DNA from: a virus
Length of the DNA stretch: 41,810 bases
Virus record (IMG/VR): IMGVR_UViG_3300020190_000126
Coordinates: 1 to 41,810 of that record
Strand: one strand, 5' to 3'
Shown: piece by piece, positions 8,832-16,917 of the stretch
Numbering within the stretch: the stretch's first letter is position 1
Layout: the number at the start of each line of letters is the position of its first letter
Position numbers and translations under genes: made by a program
The notes under the pieces: generated by a model
Databases searched by the model: none
Told to the model about the DNA's origin: nothing
What the model saw: only the letters and a program-made list of their open reading frames with translations

Positions 8832-9772
8832 TAGGGATTAGGCGCGATGTATGTGAACGGAAGCTCAACGAAGAATTGTTGTTGTGCGTCAGCAGGGAAG
8901 CCGAAGATTGCTTGCGGACTCAAATCGCCACTCCCGTCTGGACCAACAGTTGCTGGATATGTCCAAGGAACAACGCCATCCGCAAAAACATCATCGCCGA
9001 ACACCCAAATCTGAACTCTACCTCTCCAATGAGGATATTGCTCAATCCACTCTCCACAAGTATCCCAACCAGTTTGTGTGCCAGAAGAGATGACATTATT
9101 CAGAATGGATTCAGTTGGAAATGGATATGGAGGTATGAAAGGACCAATCGTTTCCTTAACGGGGATGCCGAATTGACTGAATGAGTAGTAGAATGGAGGT
9201 TCCCAGACGAAGGGAATACCTTCAGATTCTCTGTCAGGCAACCAAGCATAATTCACCCACATGTAGAAATTACCCGCAGTCCACATATTCTCCGGGATTT
9301 CCATACTTTGGCTCCAAGGTCCCACTTTCAGTTGGACTTGAGGTGCCGTGGTGCCGGGGCAAATGGCAGTTTGTGGAACAGTAACGTCAGGCCCCCAACC
9401 TTCATATTGAATGGTGGGATTTGGAAAATACGGGAGGATAACGGTATTGTAAATGCCAAAGTCGTCCCCTATCTTGAAATCTACGGGGTTTCCGTAAATG
9501 TCTTGAATGGCCCCAATCTGACTCAAAACGCCCAATTCACCATCTGCAAATGGACTCACTTGAATTGTGTACGTCAATTGAGTCGGAACATACTGAGTTG
9601 GGGCCACTGCCATTTGGCCTTGAATCAGAGGATTCTCGTTCTTCGCATAAAAAACCAATTTGAAATCGTCAGACGTTATGACAGGATGATCGAATTCTTG
9701 AACGATCGTCATGAGCTGAGGCCAAGATCCAGTTTGAGGACCTTCTACAATGGAGGAAACAAGAGTAGCCAT
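8831..9772 (-). CDS. Hypothetical structural protein of the baseplate operon, 313 aa
   Basis: Not recognised. Pro-, Trp- and Tyr-rich, beta-type composition (FVWEPPFYYSFSQFGIPV and IWVFGDDVFADGVVPWTYP) with no signal peptide or membrane span. N-terminus MATLVSSIVEGPQTGSWPQL. It is translationally coupled to both neighbours (TGATG upstream, TAATG downstream) between a 490-aa unknown and the 1127-aa structural protein, so it is most likely another virion part of the tail tip or baseplate periphery. Confidence 0.7.
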   Translation of the reverse strand: MATLVSSIVEGPQTGSWPQLMTIVQEFDHPVITSDDFKLVFYAKNENPLIQGQMAVAPTQYVPTQLTYTIQVSPFADGELGVLSQIGAIQDIYGNPVDFKIGDDFGIYNTVILPYFPNPTIQYEGWGPDVTVPQTAICPGTTAPQVQLKVGPWSQSMEIPENMWTAGNFYMWVNYAWLPDRESEGIPFVWEPPFYYSFSQFGIPVKETIGPFIPPYPFPTESILNNVISSGTQTGWDTCGEWIEQYPHWRGRVQIWVFGDDVFADGVVPWTYPATVGPDGSGDLSPQAIFGFPADAQQQFFVELPFTYIAPNP

Positions 9773-11244
9773 CAGTTGACAGAAATAGCGGTAGTAAAGC
9801 CAACTGACGCTGAAGTCAGTGACGTAGTTAAAGAAAGAGGAGGAACCAATGTGACAGTCGCTCCAACGAGATTTATGTCTGTTGGAGAAGGTGGGCTTGG
9901 AGGATATGGTGGCGGAGCGTCATTTACAGTGATTCCATACTTCTCAAGAAATGCGTATGATTGCTTTAGAAGAGTGGGCGGGGCCATGAATCCGGGCGCA
10001 AACGCCTTGAATTCCGTCCACAAAGTAATGAGTTGACTGTCCCAAAACTGGGTCAACCAGTTCGCAATAGGCTCATAGTCGCGATTGATGATTTCACGAA
10101 TGTCATCTTTGAAGAGCTCACCGTTTGGTCTCTTGGCAATCTTAAAGTTGTCAACGCTGATGATGGCAAGACGACATAGTGATTCATCTTTTGGAATCAC
10201 GTTGGTCGGATAGATCGCCAGTTGTGCTCTAGGAACAGGAATTGAAGGCTTTGAAGCAATATATAGCTGTCCAGACACAGTCAGCTTTGACGCATTCACC
10301 TTTGTTGCAACGCCCCAATCCAGCTTCCATTTGAATTGAGGAATCAGATCAGTTTGGAACTCCCAATAGTATCCCTCGTTATCCAAAAGAGCGGGATTCT
10401 GTTGAACCAATTCCCATTCATTATCAGGGTCTTCGGAAGCCACATACAAACTACATTGAGGCACGTTTGCCGCGAGAGTGGTTCTCACTTTAATCGTGTC
10501 TAGTTTCCATGGCAGAGGCGATTCCCAAGCGATATTACTCAGAAGAGGCTGTTCGTAGTCAGGGAATCCAGGTTTGACACCAGCTTGTGCACCTGGAGAT
10601 CTGTTAACCAAGTCGATGTAATTCTTCCACTCCAGTCTCTGTTCGGCGGGCGCGAACATGTTGATGCCTGGAAATGGCCAAGGATCAACTTGATCTTCAC
10701 TTCGTTGGAAAGATGCCGACGCGCTGTCAATGACAGAAAAGTCTAAACCAGCAAGACAATAATCTTCAACTTGAAACGGAAATGGCTGCGGCTCATCATC
10801 ATAAATCAGTTGATAACAGATGAGATAGCGCCCGTCTGCAACTCCGACCTCTCTAAAGTCTAGAAACGTTTTGTAAACGGGTGTAGTTCCTTCTTCCCAT
10901 ACAACGGCTCCATTCTCAATAAGCAGGACTTCCAAATTCTCAGACTGACCGACGTACATCGAGCCAGGACCAAATAAGTCGCCACCTCGGGGAATGAATA
11001 CGTAACCCCGACCCCCATCTTCAAAGAAGTTGAGTTGGTATTGCTCAGAAGCGGCTGGAAGGCGACCGTAAATTGGTCTACCGACTGGATTCCACTGAGT
11101 GGGTTGAACGAAAAGTCCTTTTGCTTCTTTGTACTGCGGCGAAAAGATTTTGATGCGCCGCTGATTATCAATTGTGGTGTTGAGTTGAGGAGTTAGTCCC
11201 GCCACACCAGCTGAATTTGTGATCGGCGTAAGATTCTGACTCAT
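9772..11244 (-). CDS. Hypothetical baseplate-associated structural protein, 490 aa
   Basis: Not recognised by family. It starts MSQNLTPITNSAGVAGLTPQ and is beta-rich to about residue 355. A helical, aromatic segment follows near residues 385-440 (DDIREIINRDYEPIANWLTQ and WDSQLITLWTEFKAF). A proline-rich linker (PPPYPPSPPSPTD) then leads to a short C-terminal beta tail. It follows the gpJ-like baseplate gene with an ATGA overlap. In P2-like phages the gene after J is tail protein I, but I see no sequence similarity to it here. A baseplate wedge or fibre adaptor role is an inference from position. Confidence 0.7.
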   Translation of the reverse strand: MSQNLTPITNSAGVAGLTPQLNTTIDNQRRIKIFSPQYKEAKGLFVQPTQWNPVGRPIYGRLPAASEQYQLNFFEDGGRGYVFIPRGGDLFGPGSMYVGQSENLEVLLIENGAVVWEEGTTPVYKTFLDFREVGVADGRYLICYQLIYDDEPQPFPFQVEDYCLAGLDFSVIDSASASFQRSEDQVDPWPFPGINMFAPAEQRLEWKNYIDLVNRSPGAQAGVKPGFPDYEQPLLSNIAWESPLPWKLDTIKVRTTLAANVPQCSLYVASEDPDNEWELVQQNPALLDNEGYYWEFQTDLIPQFKWKLDWGVATKVNASKLTVSGQLYIASKPSIPVPRAQLAIYPTNVIPKDESLCRLAIISVDNFKIAKRPNGELFKDDIREIINRDYEPIANWLTQFWDSQLITLWTEFKAFAPGFMAPPTLLKQSYAFLEKYGITVNDAPPPYPPSPPSPTDINLVGATVTLVPPLSLTTSLTSASVGFTTAISVN

Positions 11245-14081
11245 AGCGCCAACGTTCCTTTACCGTACGAAACCGGTTCGAACACTTCCTTTCCGCCCGT
11301 TGCGTATGAGAGTTGAGGAACTTGACTCGCAGAGTCGGTGTTTTCCCATATGAACACTGAATTTGCGCCTAGAGCATTTTTCGCTCTCAACGAGATTTGC
11401 GCCACGCCTAGTTTCAGTCCAGATGTATCAGGACCAGTTGGTGATTGAATCTGCTCTTCACACTCATACAAAGAAACAACACGTAGAAGATTTCTGCTGA
11501 GCTCTTCGATCCTAGCTGTATCAACAACCTCTTGGCCATCCCAATTAAACGCTGGAGAAGCAGCGGTGAAATATCTCATTGCCCGATACAAATTCTTCCC
11601 ATCTTCGGAAAGGATCAGATCTTCGAGATCACGGGCGTCAGTAGATGCGAAGAATGGAATGGCGTTGCTAGTGTTCTCGTTTGTTGGAATGAGAATCCCA
11701 TTATCGATGTACACGCTTGGCGTGAAGATAGGTGTGAAATGTCCTGTTGAGACAAAAGAAATGATGGTGTTTTGCTGCCTAAAGAGGGTCGTGTCTCCAG
11801 GAGAAAACACAAACATCTGCTGAGGTGGGCATAGTTTTGCCACGCCAGTATTCGGATCTGGAAGGATCTGATTGATTAGTTCCGCCAGAATGTCAGGAGA
11901 CGTGTCAATACGCGAAATCAGTCCGTCTTGTTCCAATTGGACTGGATTTGACGTGAATGGCGTAAATCCCGTCAACGAGAAGTAATACTGAGGCTGAGAA
12001 TTTGCCGACTCTTTGTAGGTGAGAAGAGTTTGTGGGGCAAATCGTGGCGTGTATTGAAATAGGGGTTGAGGTGTAAGTGCGTCTACGGCGTTAACGACCT
12101 CTAGTGTCCCATTTTCCACCAAGAGTTCAAAACTGCTCCTTAAAGACTGTCCAGCCGCTGGAAGAAACGTAAAGGTGTTCTTGACATACGCATATTGTGT
12201 GATGGCACCTTTTGTTCTGTCAACATAGTAGTAGTATGGATCCACTTCTTCATCAAAACCTTCGCCAAGTGAAGGAGTTTTCAGCCAAGACCCACTTACA
12301 TATGTCCCACCACTCTTTAACAAAGGCAGTGCTACGGCGATGTTTGAAACATTTCCAGTAGTTTGTGCTCCAGTGGTTGTGTTAGTTGATGGTTGGAGAG
12401 TGAAGTCGTTATTCACCACATAACAGTACCAACCGATACGGTAAGAAAGATTGTCAATTCCTACCGGTTCAAAAATCTTTCTTTGACAGTTTCCATTCTC
12501 GCTGAGCTCTTGCTCCATCTCAATGACGTCTGGGTCGTAGAATCCAGTATTTTGATTATTAGCGTAGTATTGGTTTCCTTCAACCCAAGGTTGAAAGTCT
12601 TTTGGTGCGCTTAAGGCGCCATCGAGGATGAATGGATCCGGTGAAAGAGAAGCGTCTCTAAACTCGAAGTTTCTCAAAGCCACAAGTAAAGAATTCTCCA
12701 CGCCTGGATTTCTAAATACTTGACCTTGCTTGTAAATTCCAGGTTGCCACTTCAAGATTTTTTGAATTACCAGATTCTCATAGAGGACCTGGGCTACAGT
12801 TGACGAGCTGTAAGGAGTGTAGGCCTTAACCACAGGCCATGCTGATTCGGTTTGAAAAGAATTCGGATCCCCGATAGTTAGAAGATCGTTTACAGAAAAC
12901 ACGTTCTCTTGAGTTTTGAAATCCAAGAGTTTTGTGGAGATTATCGACGTGGGATTCACACCGGCTGGTGTATTGTACGCTCTTGATGCGAGAATATCTG
13001 GTTCAGAATAGCGAGTATCTGCTGGAATTGTTTGGATGAAAGCTGAGTTGATGTCAGCTACGGTAGGATCATAACCAGAAGGAAAGGTGACTCCTGGCGT
13101 AAGAATGTTATAAAGATCGTTTCTGATTCCCAGAGAGAACGTTCTTAAGAAGCCGGCATAATCGGCAGATGGATCGTAAGAGAGATCGATCTCATATTGA
13201 ACTTGACTCAACTCAATGGGATACACATGCCCTTGCATCTCCAGAGGCATGGAGAAATCCACCACATTTTGAGCACGTTGAACTTGCTCTGAAGTTGGCT
13301 CAGTGCCATCCGGATTCAAGAAGAAGAATGAGATATGTCCATTTGCTCGGATATAGTCATTCAACCAAACGTAAGAATACTTGGAGGAACGATTTGGCAA
13401 CACGGCCGTAAAAGTTCCCGGACCAAATAGATCTTCGAAGAGATCTTGCCAATCTTGTGAGGAAACCGGATTTCTTCTACGGATTAGGGTGAAGAAACGT
13501 TCCTTCGTTTGGTCGAGAGTTTCGACGTCCGAACCACCAACTGCTGCAATCGTATTGGTGACGCTCTCAATCAGAATGTCAAGAGAAGTCGCGTCCGTGA
13601 TGGTGTTCACACCAACATTGTTGAACGACCCCACCAAAACTGAAGAAGCAGGCACTTGGCCCACTGCTTGGTTGGCACTAAAAGCTAGATCTGTGGATGT
13701 AACGAATTCGTAGGATTCACCTCCAGTGAGGTTCGAATTCGTCGAAAAGATAGTTCCCTGCGGAATAACGCTTTGGAAATTCTGCGGTTGAATGGTGATT
13801 GTAAGTTGGGTTGTCGCCGGTGTGCCAAGACGACGCATTGCGCCAAGAAACGGTCCAATCCACTCGATTAGTACCGATTCTGGAAGTTGATTTGCCCAAA
13901 ACAGAAACTCTCCTTGAGCGAAGGCTTGACCTTCAAGGAGCGCCATCAAAGGGTTGCCAGCACTGAAATCATTCAGTTTGGCATTTGAAGCATCATAAAC
14001 CCTTTTCGCAGCCTCGTTAACAAGCTGCGCCTCAGTCCGAGGGTCAATGTTTACCGCCGGTAACGGAGCATAACGAGGCAT
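11241..14081 (-). CDS. Baseplate J-like (Mu gp47 / T4 gp6-type) protein with large C-terminal extension
   Basis: This 946-aa protein has in its N-terminal ~400 residues the features of the Baseplate_J family. These are an early helical part (NPLMALLEGQAFAQGEFLFW), the beta segment SVIPQGTIFSTNSNLTGGE around residue 107, and the hallmark GGSDVETLDQTKERFF around residue 188. This family forms the inner wedge of contractile-tail baseplates and starts sheath contraction. Usual family members are about 300-480 aa. The remaining ~540 residues are a beta-rich extension I cannot assign, perhaps a peripheral wedge domain. It ends in an ATGA overlap with the 490-aa gene and starts 6 nt past the stop of the 14088..14630 gene. 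The J-family assignment is fairly firm. Confidence 0.8.
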   Translation of the reverse strand: MPRYAPLPAVNIDPRTEAQLVNEAAKRVYDASNAKLNDFSAGNPLMALLEGQAFAQGEFLFWANQLPESVLIEWIGPFLGAMRRLGTPATTQLTITIQPQNFQSVIPQGTIFSTNSNLTGGESYEFVTSTDLAFSANQAVGQVPASSVLVGSFNNVGVNTITDATSLDILIESVTNTIAAVGGSDVETLDQTKERFFTLIRRRNPVSSQDWQDLFEDLFGPGTFTAVLPNRSSKYSYVWLNDYIRANGHISFFFLNPDGTEPTSEQVQRAQNVVDFSMPLEMQGHVYPIELSQVQYEIDLSYDPSADYAGFLRTFSLGIRNDLYNILTPGVTFPSGYDPTVADINSAFIQTIPADTRYSEPDILASRAYNTPAGVNPTSIISTKLLDFKTQENVFSVNDLLTIGDPNSFQTESAWPVVKAYTPYSSSTVAQVLYENLVIQKILKWQPGIYKQGQVFRNPGVENSLLVALRNFEFRDASLSPDPFILDGALSAPKDFQPWVEGNQYYANNQNTGFYDPDVIEMEQELSENGNCQRKIFEPVGIDNLSYRIGWYCYVVNNDFTLQPSTNTTTGAQTTGNVSNIAVALPLLKSGGTYVSGSWLKTPSLGEGFDEEVDPYYYYVDRTKGAITQYAYVKNTFTFLPAAGQSLRSSFELLVENGTLEVVNAVDALTPQPLFQYTPRFAPQTLLTYKESANSQPQYYFSLTGFTPFTSNPVQLEQDGLISRIDTSPDILAELINQILPDPNTGVAKLCPPQQMFVFSPGDTTLFRQQNTIISFVSTGHFTPIFTPSVYIDNGILIPTNENTSNAIPFFASTDARDLEDLILSEDGKNLYRAMRYFTAASPAFNWDGQEVVDTARIEELSRNLLRVVSLYECEEQIQSPTGPDTSGLKLGVAQISLRAKNALGANSVFIWENTDSASQVPQLSYATGGKEVFEPVSYGKGTLAL

Positions 14082-14087
14082 GATCTA

Positions 14088-14630
14088 TCAACCCACAGGG
14101 CACTGTTGAGATGCTGGGGTGCCAGCATAATTGTTGCAAGTAGAATCAGCTCGGGCGTAGAAGCCGTTGTCGATGTAGAGATTTGACAGGCGTTCGCGAA
14201 GCATGAGAATGGTGACCAAATCAGCGTCGTTCATCGAACTGAACTTTTGGTCGAAAGTGGGATTTGGTACTCCACCTGCAAAATTGAATTTGGTATTTGT
14301 TGTGAAAGAGAGTGGCGCATTAAGCGTGTTGTTTGCAGGCACTCCAAGAGTGAAACAACTTGTGCCTTGAGTTTGCTCGTAGCCGAAATTCCAAGGCCCA
14401 GTGATGGTTTTGGCACCGGAAATAGGCGGTGTATTGAAGCAACCTGACTGCTCACCTGCTAAGGTTACATAACGCGAGTCAAGACCATTGCTGCCGCTGA
14501 ATTGCAGAGAATCCAGACCAAGTTGGGGATAGTGCCAATCAAGGTCGGCGCCATCGAAATATATTTGCTTCGCGCCGTTGAGCCACTGAGAGGTGACGAT
14601 AACACCGCTCGAAAAAGTCGTCTTTGCGAT
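14088..14630 (-). CDS. Cyanophage-type structural protein lacking an ATG/GTG/TTG start at its 5' end
   Basis: The frame is open from the codon after a TAA at 14654 down to the stop at 14088, and the amino-acid sequence looks real throughout: AKTTFSSGVIVTSQWLNGAK, then QIYFDGADLDWHYPQL, and a C-terminal NDADLVTILMLRERLSNLYI helix. No ATG, GTG or TTG occurs before the GTG at 14342, which would delete more than half of it. The natural first residue appears to be at 14630, where ATC replaces the expected ATG ahead of GCA AAG ACG. An ATG at 14678 is in the same frame but is cut off by the single TAA at 14654. Either a rare ATC start, readthrough or a damaged 5' end is possible. It lies directly downstream of a GIY-YIG relic and a GGGTAAAA motif. 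Probable fibre or baseplate protein; the given start is inferred. Confidence 0.6.
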   Translation of the reverse strand: MAKTTFSSGVIVTSQWLNGAKQIYFDGADLDWHYPQLGLDSLQFSGSNGLDSRYVTLAGEQSGCFNTPPISGAKTITGPWNFGYEQTQGTSCFTLGVPANNTLNAPLSFTTNTKFNFAGGVPNPTFDQKFSSMNDADLVTILMLRERLSNLYIDNGFYARADSTCNNYAGTPASQQCPVG

Positions 14631-14666
14631 GATACTATGCCGCTTTGCGGGTTAACTCTGTAAGTG

Positions 14667-14674
14667 TTTTACCC
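14667..14674 (-). promoter_or_regulatory. GGGTAAAA motif, copy C
   Basis: Minus-strand GAGGGTAAAACACTTAC. Its TAA is also the stop codon of the GIY-YIG relic at 14669..14758. It lies 37 nt before the inferred ATC start of the following gene. Confidence 0.5.
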
Positions 14675-14758
14675 TCGACATTTGCCGTCTTTGTGGTAGC
14701 GGGCCCACCCAATGTAAAACTGTCCGGTTTTGGTGTTGGTGGCAGTGTAAGTTATCAT
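14669..14758 (-). pseudogene. Relic of a GIY-YIG homing endonuclease (N-terminal 29 codons)
   Basis: The short frame from ATG 14758 to TAA 14669 encodes MITYTATNTKTGQFYIGWAR plus nine more residues. This matches the start of the intact GIY-YIG enzyme at 20920..21501 (MITYIATNTQNGKFYIGSTT) in 13 of its first 17 residues, including both halves of the GIY-YIG motif. Everything after the second motif, including the catalytic Arg and Glu, is missing, so it cannot be active. It sits between an intrinsic terminator and a gene whose start codon is absent. That fits an endonuclease gene that once invaded this junction and was later deleted. The match is short but the motif spacing is exact. Confidence 0.7.
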
Positions 14759-14759
14759 G

Positions 14760-14790
14760 AAAAAGCCCCGAAGAGCGAACTCTCGGGGCT
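14760..14790 (-). terminator. Intrinsic terminator after the tail tube gene
   Basis: On the minus strand the arms AGCCCCGAGAG and CTCTTCGGGGCT enclose a UUCG tetraloop with one bulged base. A run of five T follows. It lies about 40 nt past the stop of the tail tube gene, so it should end the head/tube transcript. There is no T run in the plus direction. Confidence 0.9.
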
Positions 14791-14829
14791 ATTATAAGAA
14801 ACCTAGTTTGAAAGAAACCTCTCAGTAGT

Positions 14830-15273
14830 TCAGTTCCTCTCCCAGTAGTTTACCGTGAGAGAAATTTCTATTGTTTGCACATCACCGGAGTCGCGAGCGA
14901 CTTCTGCGGTGGTGATGCTGGTGAGCAGGCATTCATAGAGAATGTATTGACCGCCACCAGGACCAGACTGGAGACCGTCACAACTGCGAGGAGTAACCGT
15001 AACGGTGATCTTTTGACAGTTGTAATCGATCCAGAACTGTTCGAGAGGTTTGAAGATGCCCGGATCATACGGGGCAGAGAGGCTCACTTCGTCAGCGGTA
15101 CGAGGACCGACGACGTGATAGATGCGGTTTCCGGTGCCGTTGGCGTAGGTCGAGCTATCGCTGGAGTCCTGAACTCCGGAGAACTCGGTGAAGACCGCCG
15201 TGAAGGTCGGGCCGCCAGCAGCGGTGAAGGACACTTCGTATTGGGCCTTTGTTAGTGGGCGAAGAATAGCCAT
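14830..15273 (-). CDS. Tail tube protein (T4 gp19 / phage T4-like tube family)
   Basis: This 147-aa protein has the make-up of a contractile-tail tube subunit: MAILRPLTKAQYEVSFTAAG, FTEFSGVQDSSDSSTYANGT, a central VSLSAPYDPGIFKPLEQFW, then KITVTVTPRSCDG, YECLLTSITTAEVARDSGDV and QTIEISLTVNYW. The F-x-E-x-x-G-V-Q / Y-x-N-G-T-G-N pattern and the closing 'DVQTIEISLTVNY' strand match gp19-like tubes, as does the length. The tube is the inner channel around which the sheath contracts. It has an exceptionally strong ribosome binding site (15275..15288), fitting a protein needed in many copies, and a terminator follows. It is unusually far from the sheath gene. Confidence 0.75.
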   Translation of the reverse strand: MAILRPLTKAQYEVSFTAAGGPTFTAVFTEFSGVQDSSDSSTYANGTGNRIYHVVGPRTADEVSLSAPYDPGIFKPLEQFWIDYNCQKITVTVTPRSCDGLQSGPGGGQYILYECLLTSITTAEVARDSGDVQTIEISLTVNYWERN

Positions 15274-15274
15274 G

Positions 15275-15288
15275 GGATCACCTCCTTA
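15275..15288 (-). promoter_or_regulatory. Extended Shine-Dalgarno, 14 nt, for the tail tube gene
   Basis: Minus-strand TAAGGAGGTGATCC is the exact complement of the common bacterial 16S rRNA 3' end (GGATCACCTCCTTA). The GGAGG core lies 7 nt before the ATG at 15273, the optimal spacing. Other genes here have far weaker sites. Confidence 0.85.
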
Positions 15289-15301
15289 GTAACTAGCCTT
15301 A

Positions 15302-16357
15302 TCAGGCCAGAATGTCGGTGATCATCGCGCCAGAACCGATCAGACCGGTGGTGCCAAGGCCCACAGGGTGCACAGCACGCTCGACGGTGATTTCTGCACG
15401 AACCACGCGACGCTCACGAATGTAGTACTCAGGACGGACAGCAGGAGTGCCAGTCAGCTGGTAGGTGTATGCGAAAGCAGGGGTAGCAGCATTAGCACCA
15501 CCAGCAGGCATCACAGCGTCAGAAGGACCGTTCGGGCTATAGAACAGCAGGATGCCGTTCTCAGGGAACACAGGCAGCAGTTGACCGTTTTCAGCCAGAT
15601 AACGACCCTCAGCCACGCGGATGCCACGCTCAAGACCGAAGTAGCGAGCAAGCATGTCCACGTCGATTGAATCAGCGGTGGTGTACTTGATACGCTCAAG
15701 GATGGACTGGTTGGTCAGCAGTTGGTCGAAGATCGCGGTTCCCACGATCATCGAGTTCGGGCGGATACCAATCTGATAGGAAACGCTACGCTTCAGGGTT
15801 AGCACAGCTTCGATAGGATTCGAAGTAGGATCGCCCCAAGGAGCAGCACCAGCGGCAGCGCCGTAAGCGGTGCGGAACTGAGTGAAGGTCTCGAAGCCGA
15901 GGCCAGTTTGGGAGGCAGGCACGCCATTCCAAGGCTCGTAAGGGTTGAAGGTACCGGTCACGGTAACAACTTCAGCCACGGTCTTCTCGTAGGCGTTCAT
16001 CAGGCGGGACATTGCGTTGCGAGTTTCAATCGCACGCAGGTCAACTTGGGCAGGACCTTCGCCAGCGTTCTCAATGACTTCTTCCGGCAGTTCCCAAGCC
16101 ACGACCTCTTGTTCGAGGGCGTATGGCTCGCTGTCGTAACGAGTCTGCACGTACGGAATGTTGGTTCCATATGCACGACGGAAGTCGTTGATGGCGAACT
16201 GTTCCTTGCCGAAGCGCAGGATACGGCCAGCACGAGTCGGGGTGTCCACCACAGGCGCGATGAAGTTCGCGATGTTGGTGGAAGGGAGCATAAAACCTTG
16301 TGCAAGCGTAGTCAGAATAGGATCTACGCCCGCATAGGTTTGGGCTAGGTTCATCAT
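15302..16357 (-). CDS. Major capsid protein
   Basis: This 351-aa protein shows the layout of HK97-fold capsid proteins. It has an N-terminal TTLAQGFMLPSTNIANFIAP and a long early helix with EVIENAGEGPAQVDLRAIET then MNAYEKTVAEVV. A central IRPNSMIVGTAIFDQLLTNQ follows, the 'n.mvvg..v...L..h' signature of capsid E-type proteins, and C-terminal strands with YYIRERRVVRAEITVERAV. It has no long N-terminal delta domain, consistent with scaffolding supplied by the large 18140..20929 protein. It is transcribed after the decoration protein and before the tail tube. Two adjacent ATG codons (16357 and 16354) are possible starts; a GGAG lies about 11 nt upstream. Confidence 0.85.
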   Translation of the reverse strand: MMNLAQTYAGVDPILTTLAQGFMLPSTNIANFIAPVVDTPTRAGRILRFGKEQFAINDFRRAYGTNIPYVQTRYDSEPYALEQEVVAWELPEEVIENAGEGPAQVDLRAIETRNAMSRLMNAYEKTVAEVVTVTGTFNPYEPWNGVPASQTGLGFETFTQFRTAYGAAAGAAPWGDPTSNPIEAVLTLKRSVSYQIGIRPNSMIVGTAIFDQLLTNQSILERIKYTTADSIDVDMLARYFGLERGIRVAEGRYLAENGQLLPVFPENGILLFYSPNGPSDAVMPAGGANAATPAFAYTYQLTGTPAVRPEYYIRERRVVRAEITVERAVHPVGLGTTGLIGSGAMITDILA

Positions 16358-16407
16358 GGGAGGGAGTACTCCGTAATTCTTTTAAGACGATTTCAACGGG
16401 TTGCAAC

Positions 16408-16442
16408 CGCTTGGGCTTACACCCCGAAGGAGATGCCAAGCG
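16408..16442 (-). promoter_or_regulatory. Stem-loop between decoration and capsid genes
   Basis: In the 105-nt gap before the capsid gene, the minus strand reads CGCTTGGC, an 18-nt interior containing a CTCC-TTCG-GGG mini-hairpin, then GCCCAAGCG. No T run follows, so it is not a normal terminator. It may act as an mRNA stabiliser, processing site or partial attenuator ahead of the highly expressed capsid gene. Confidence 0.55.
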
Positions 16443-16462
16443 ATCGACAACCAGACTATTAG

Positions 16463-16897
16463 TTATGAGAACGAAACGGTAACCATCTTACGGCCGCCGA
16501 TATCCAGCACGTTGCGGATAGTAGGCTGAGTACCATCGGCGAGCACAGGAGTGCCGGCAGAGGAAGCCTGACCGATAGCGTTCACTTTCAGCTGGGTGCC
16601 CACGGCGATAGGAGCCAGAGCAGGGTTGGGATCCTGGTCCACAAGCAGGAGACCGGAAGTAGCCACGGTAGCCAGGCGAGGGGAAGCAGGAGCGTCAGCG
16701 AACAGGGGGATGAAGGCTTGGTTGATACCGAGGATTCCGGTCGGGGAAGGACCAGGCAGGGTGCATTCGCCTTCCAGAGCACCTTGGCTCACAGCGCGGA
16801 ATTCGCCGATGGCCACGGAGGGGCTGGCGGTGAAGGTTTCAGCGAAACGAATGTATTGTTTCCCATACGCTGGGGCTGCATTAGTCGAAGTAAACAT
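16463..16897 (-). CDS. Probable capsid decoration / cement protein
   Basis: This 144-aa protein has a small beta-barrel composition rich in Ala, Gly, Pro and Val: ETFTASPSVAIGEFRAVSQG, GILGINQAFIPLFADAPASP, ATVATSGLLLVDQDPNPALA and a closing IRNVLDIGGRKMVTVSFS. Length, composition and position directly before the major capsid gene match DUF2190-type or lambda gpD-like head decoration proteins, which stabilise the expanded capsid. It contains one FAE tripeptide near residue 18, a motif repeated many times in the protease/scaffold protein. I do not see a decisive family motif, so the call depends partly on context. Confidence 0.55.
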   Translation of the reverse strand: MFTSTNAAPAYGKQYIRFAETFTASPSVAIGEFRAVSQGALEGECTLPGPSPTGILGINQAFIPLFADAPASPRLATVATSGLLLVDQDPNPALAPIAVGTQLKVNAIGQASSAGTPVLADGTQPTIRNVLDIGGRKMVTVSFS

Positions 16898-16917
16898 GTC
16901 TCAATTACGATTGGACT

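Noticed and set aside
15275-15288. Plus-strand GGATCACCTCCTTA as a fragment of a 16S rRNA gene end
   Set aside because: No rRNA sequence flanks it, and on the minus strand it sits at ideal ribosome-binding distance from the tail tube ATG.
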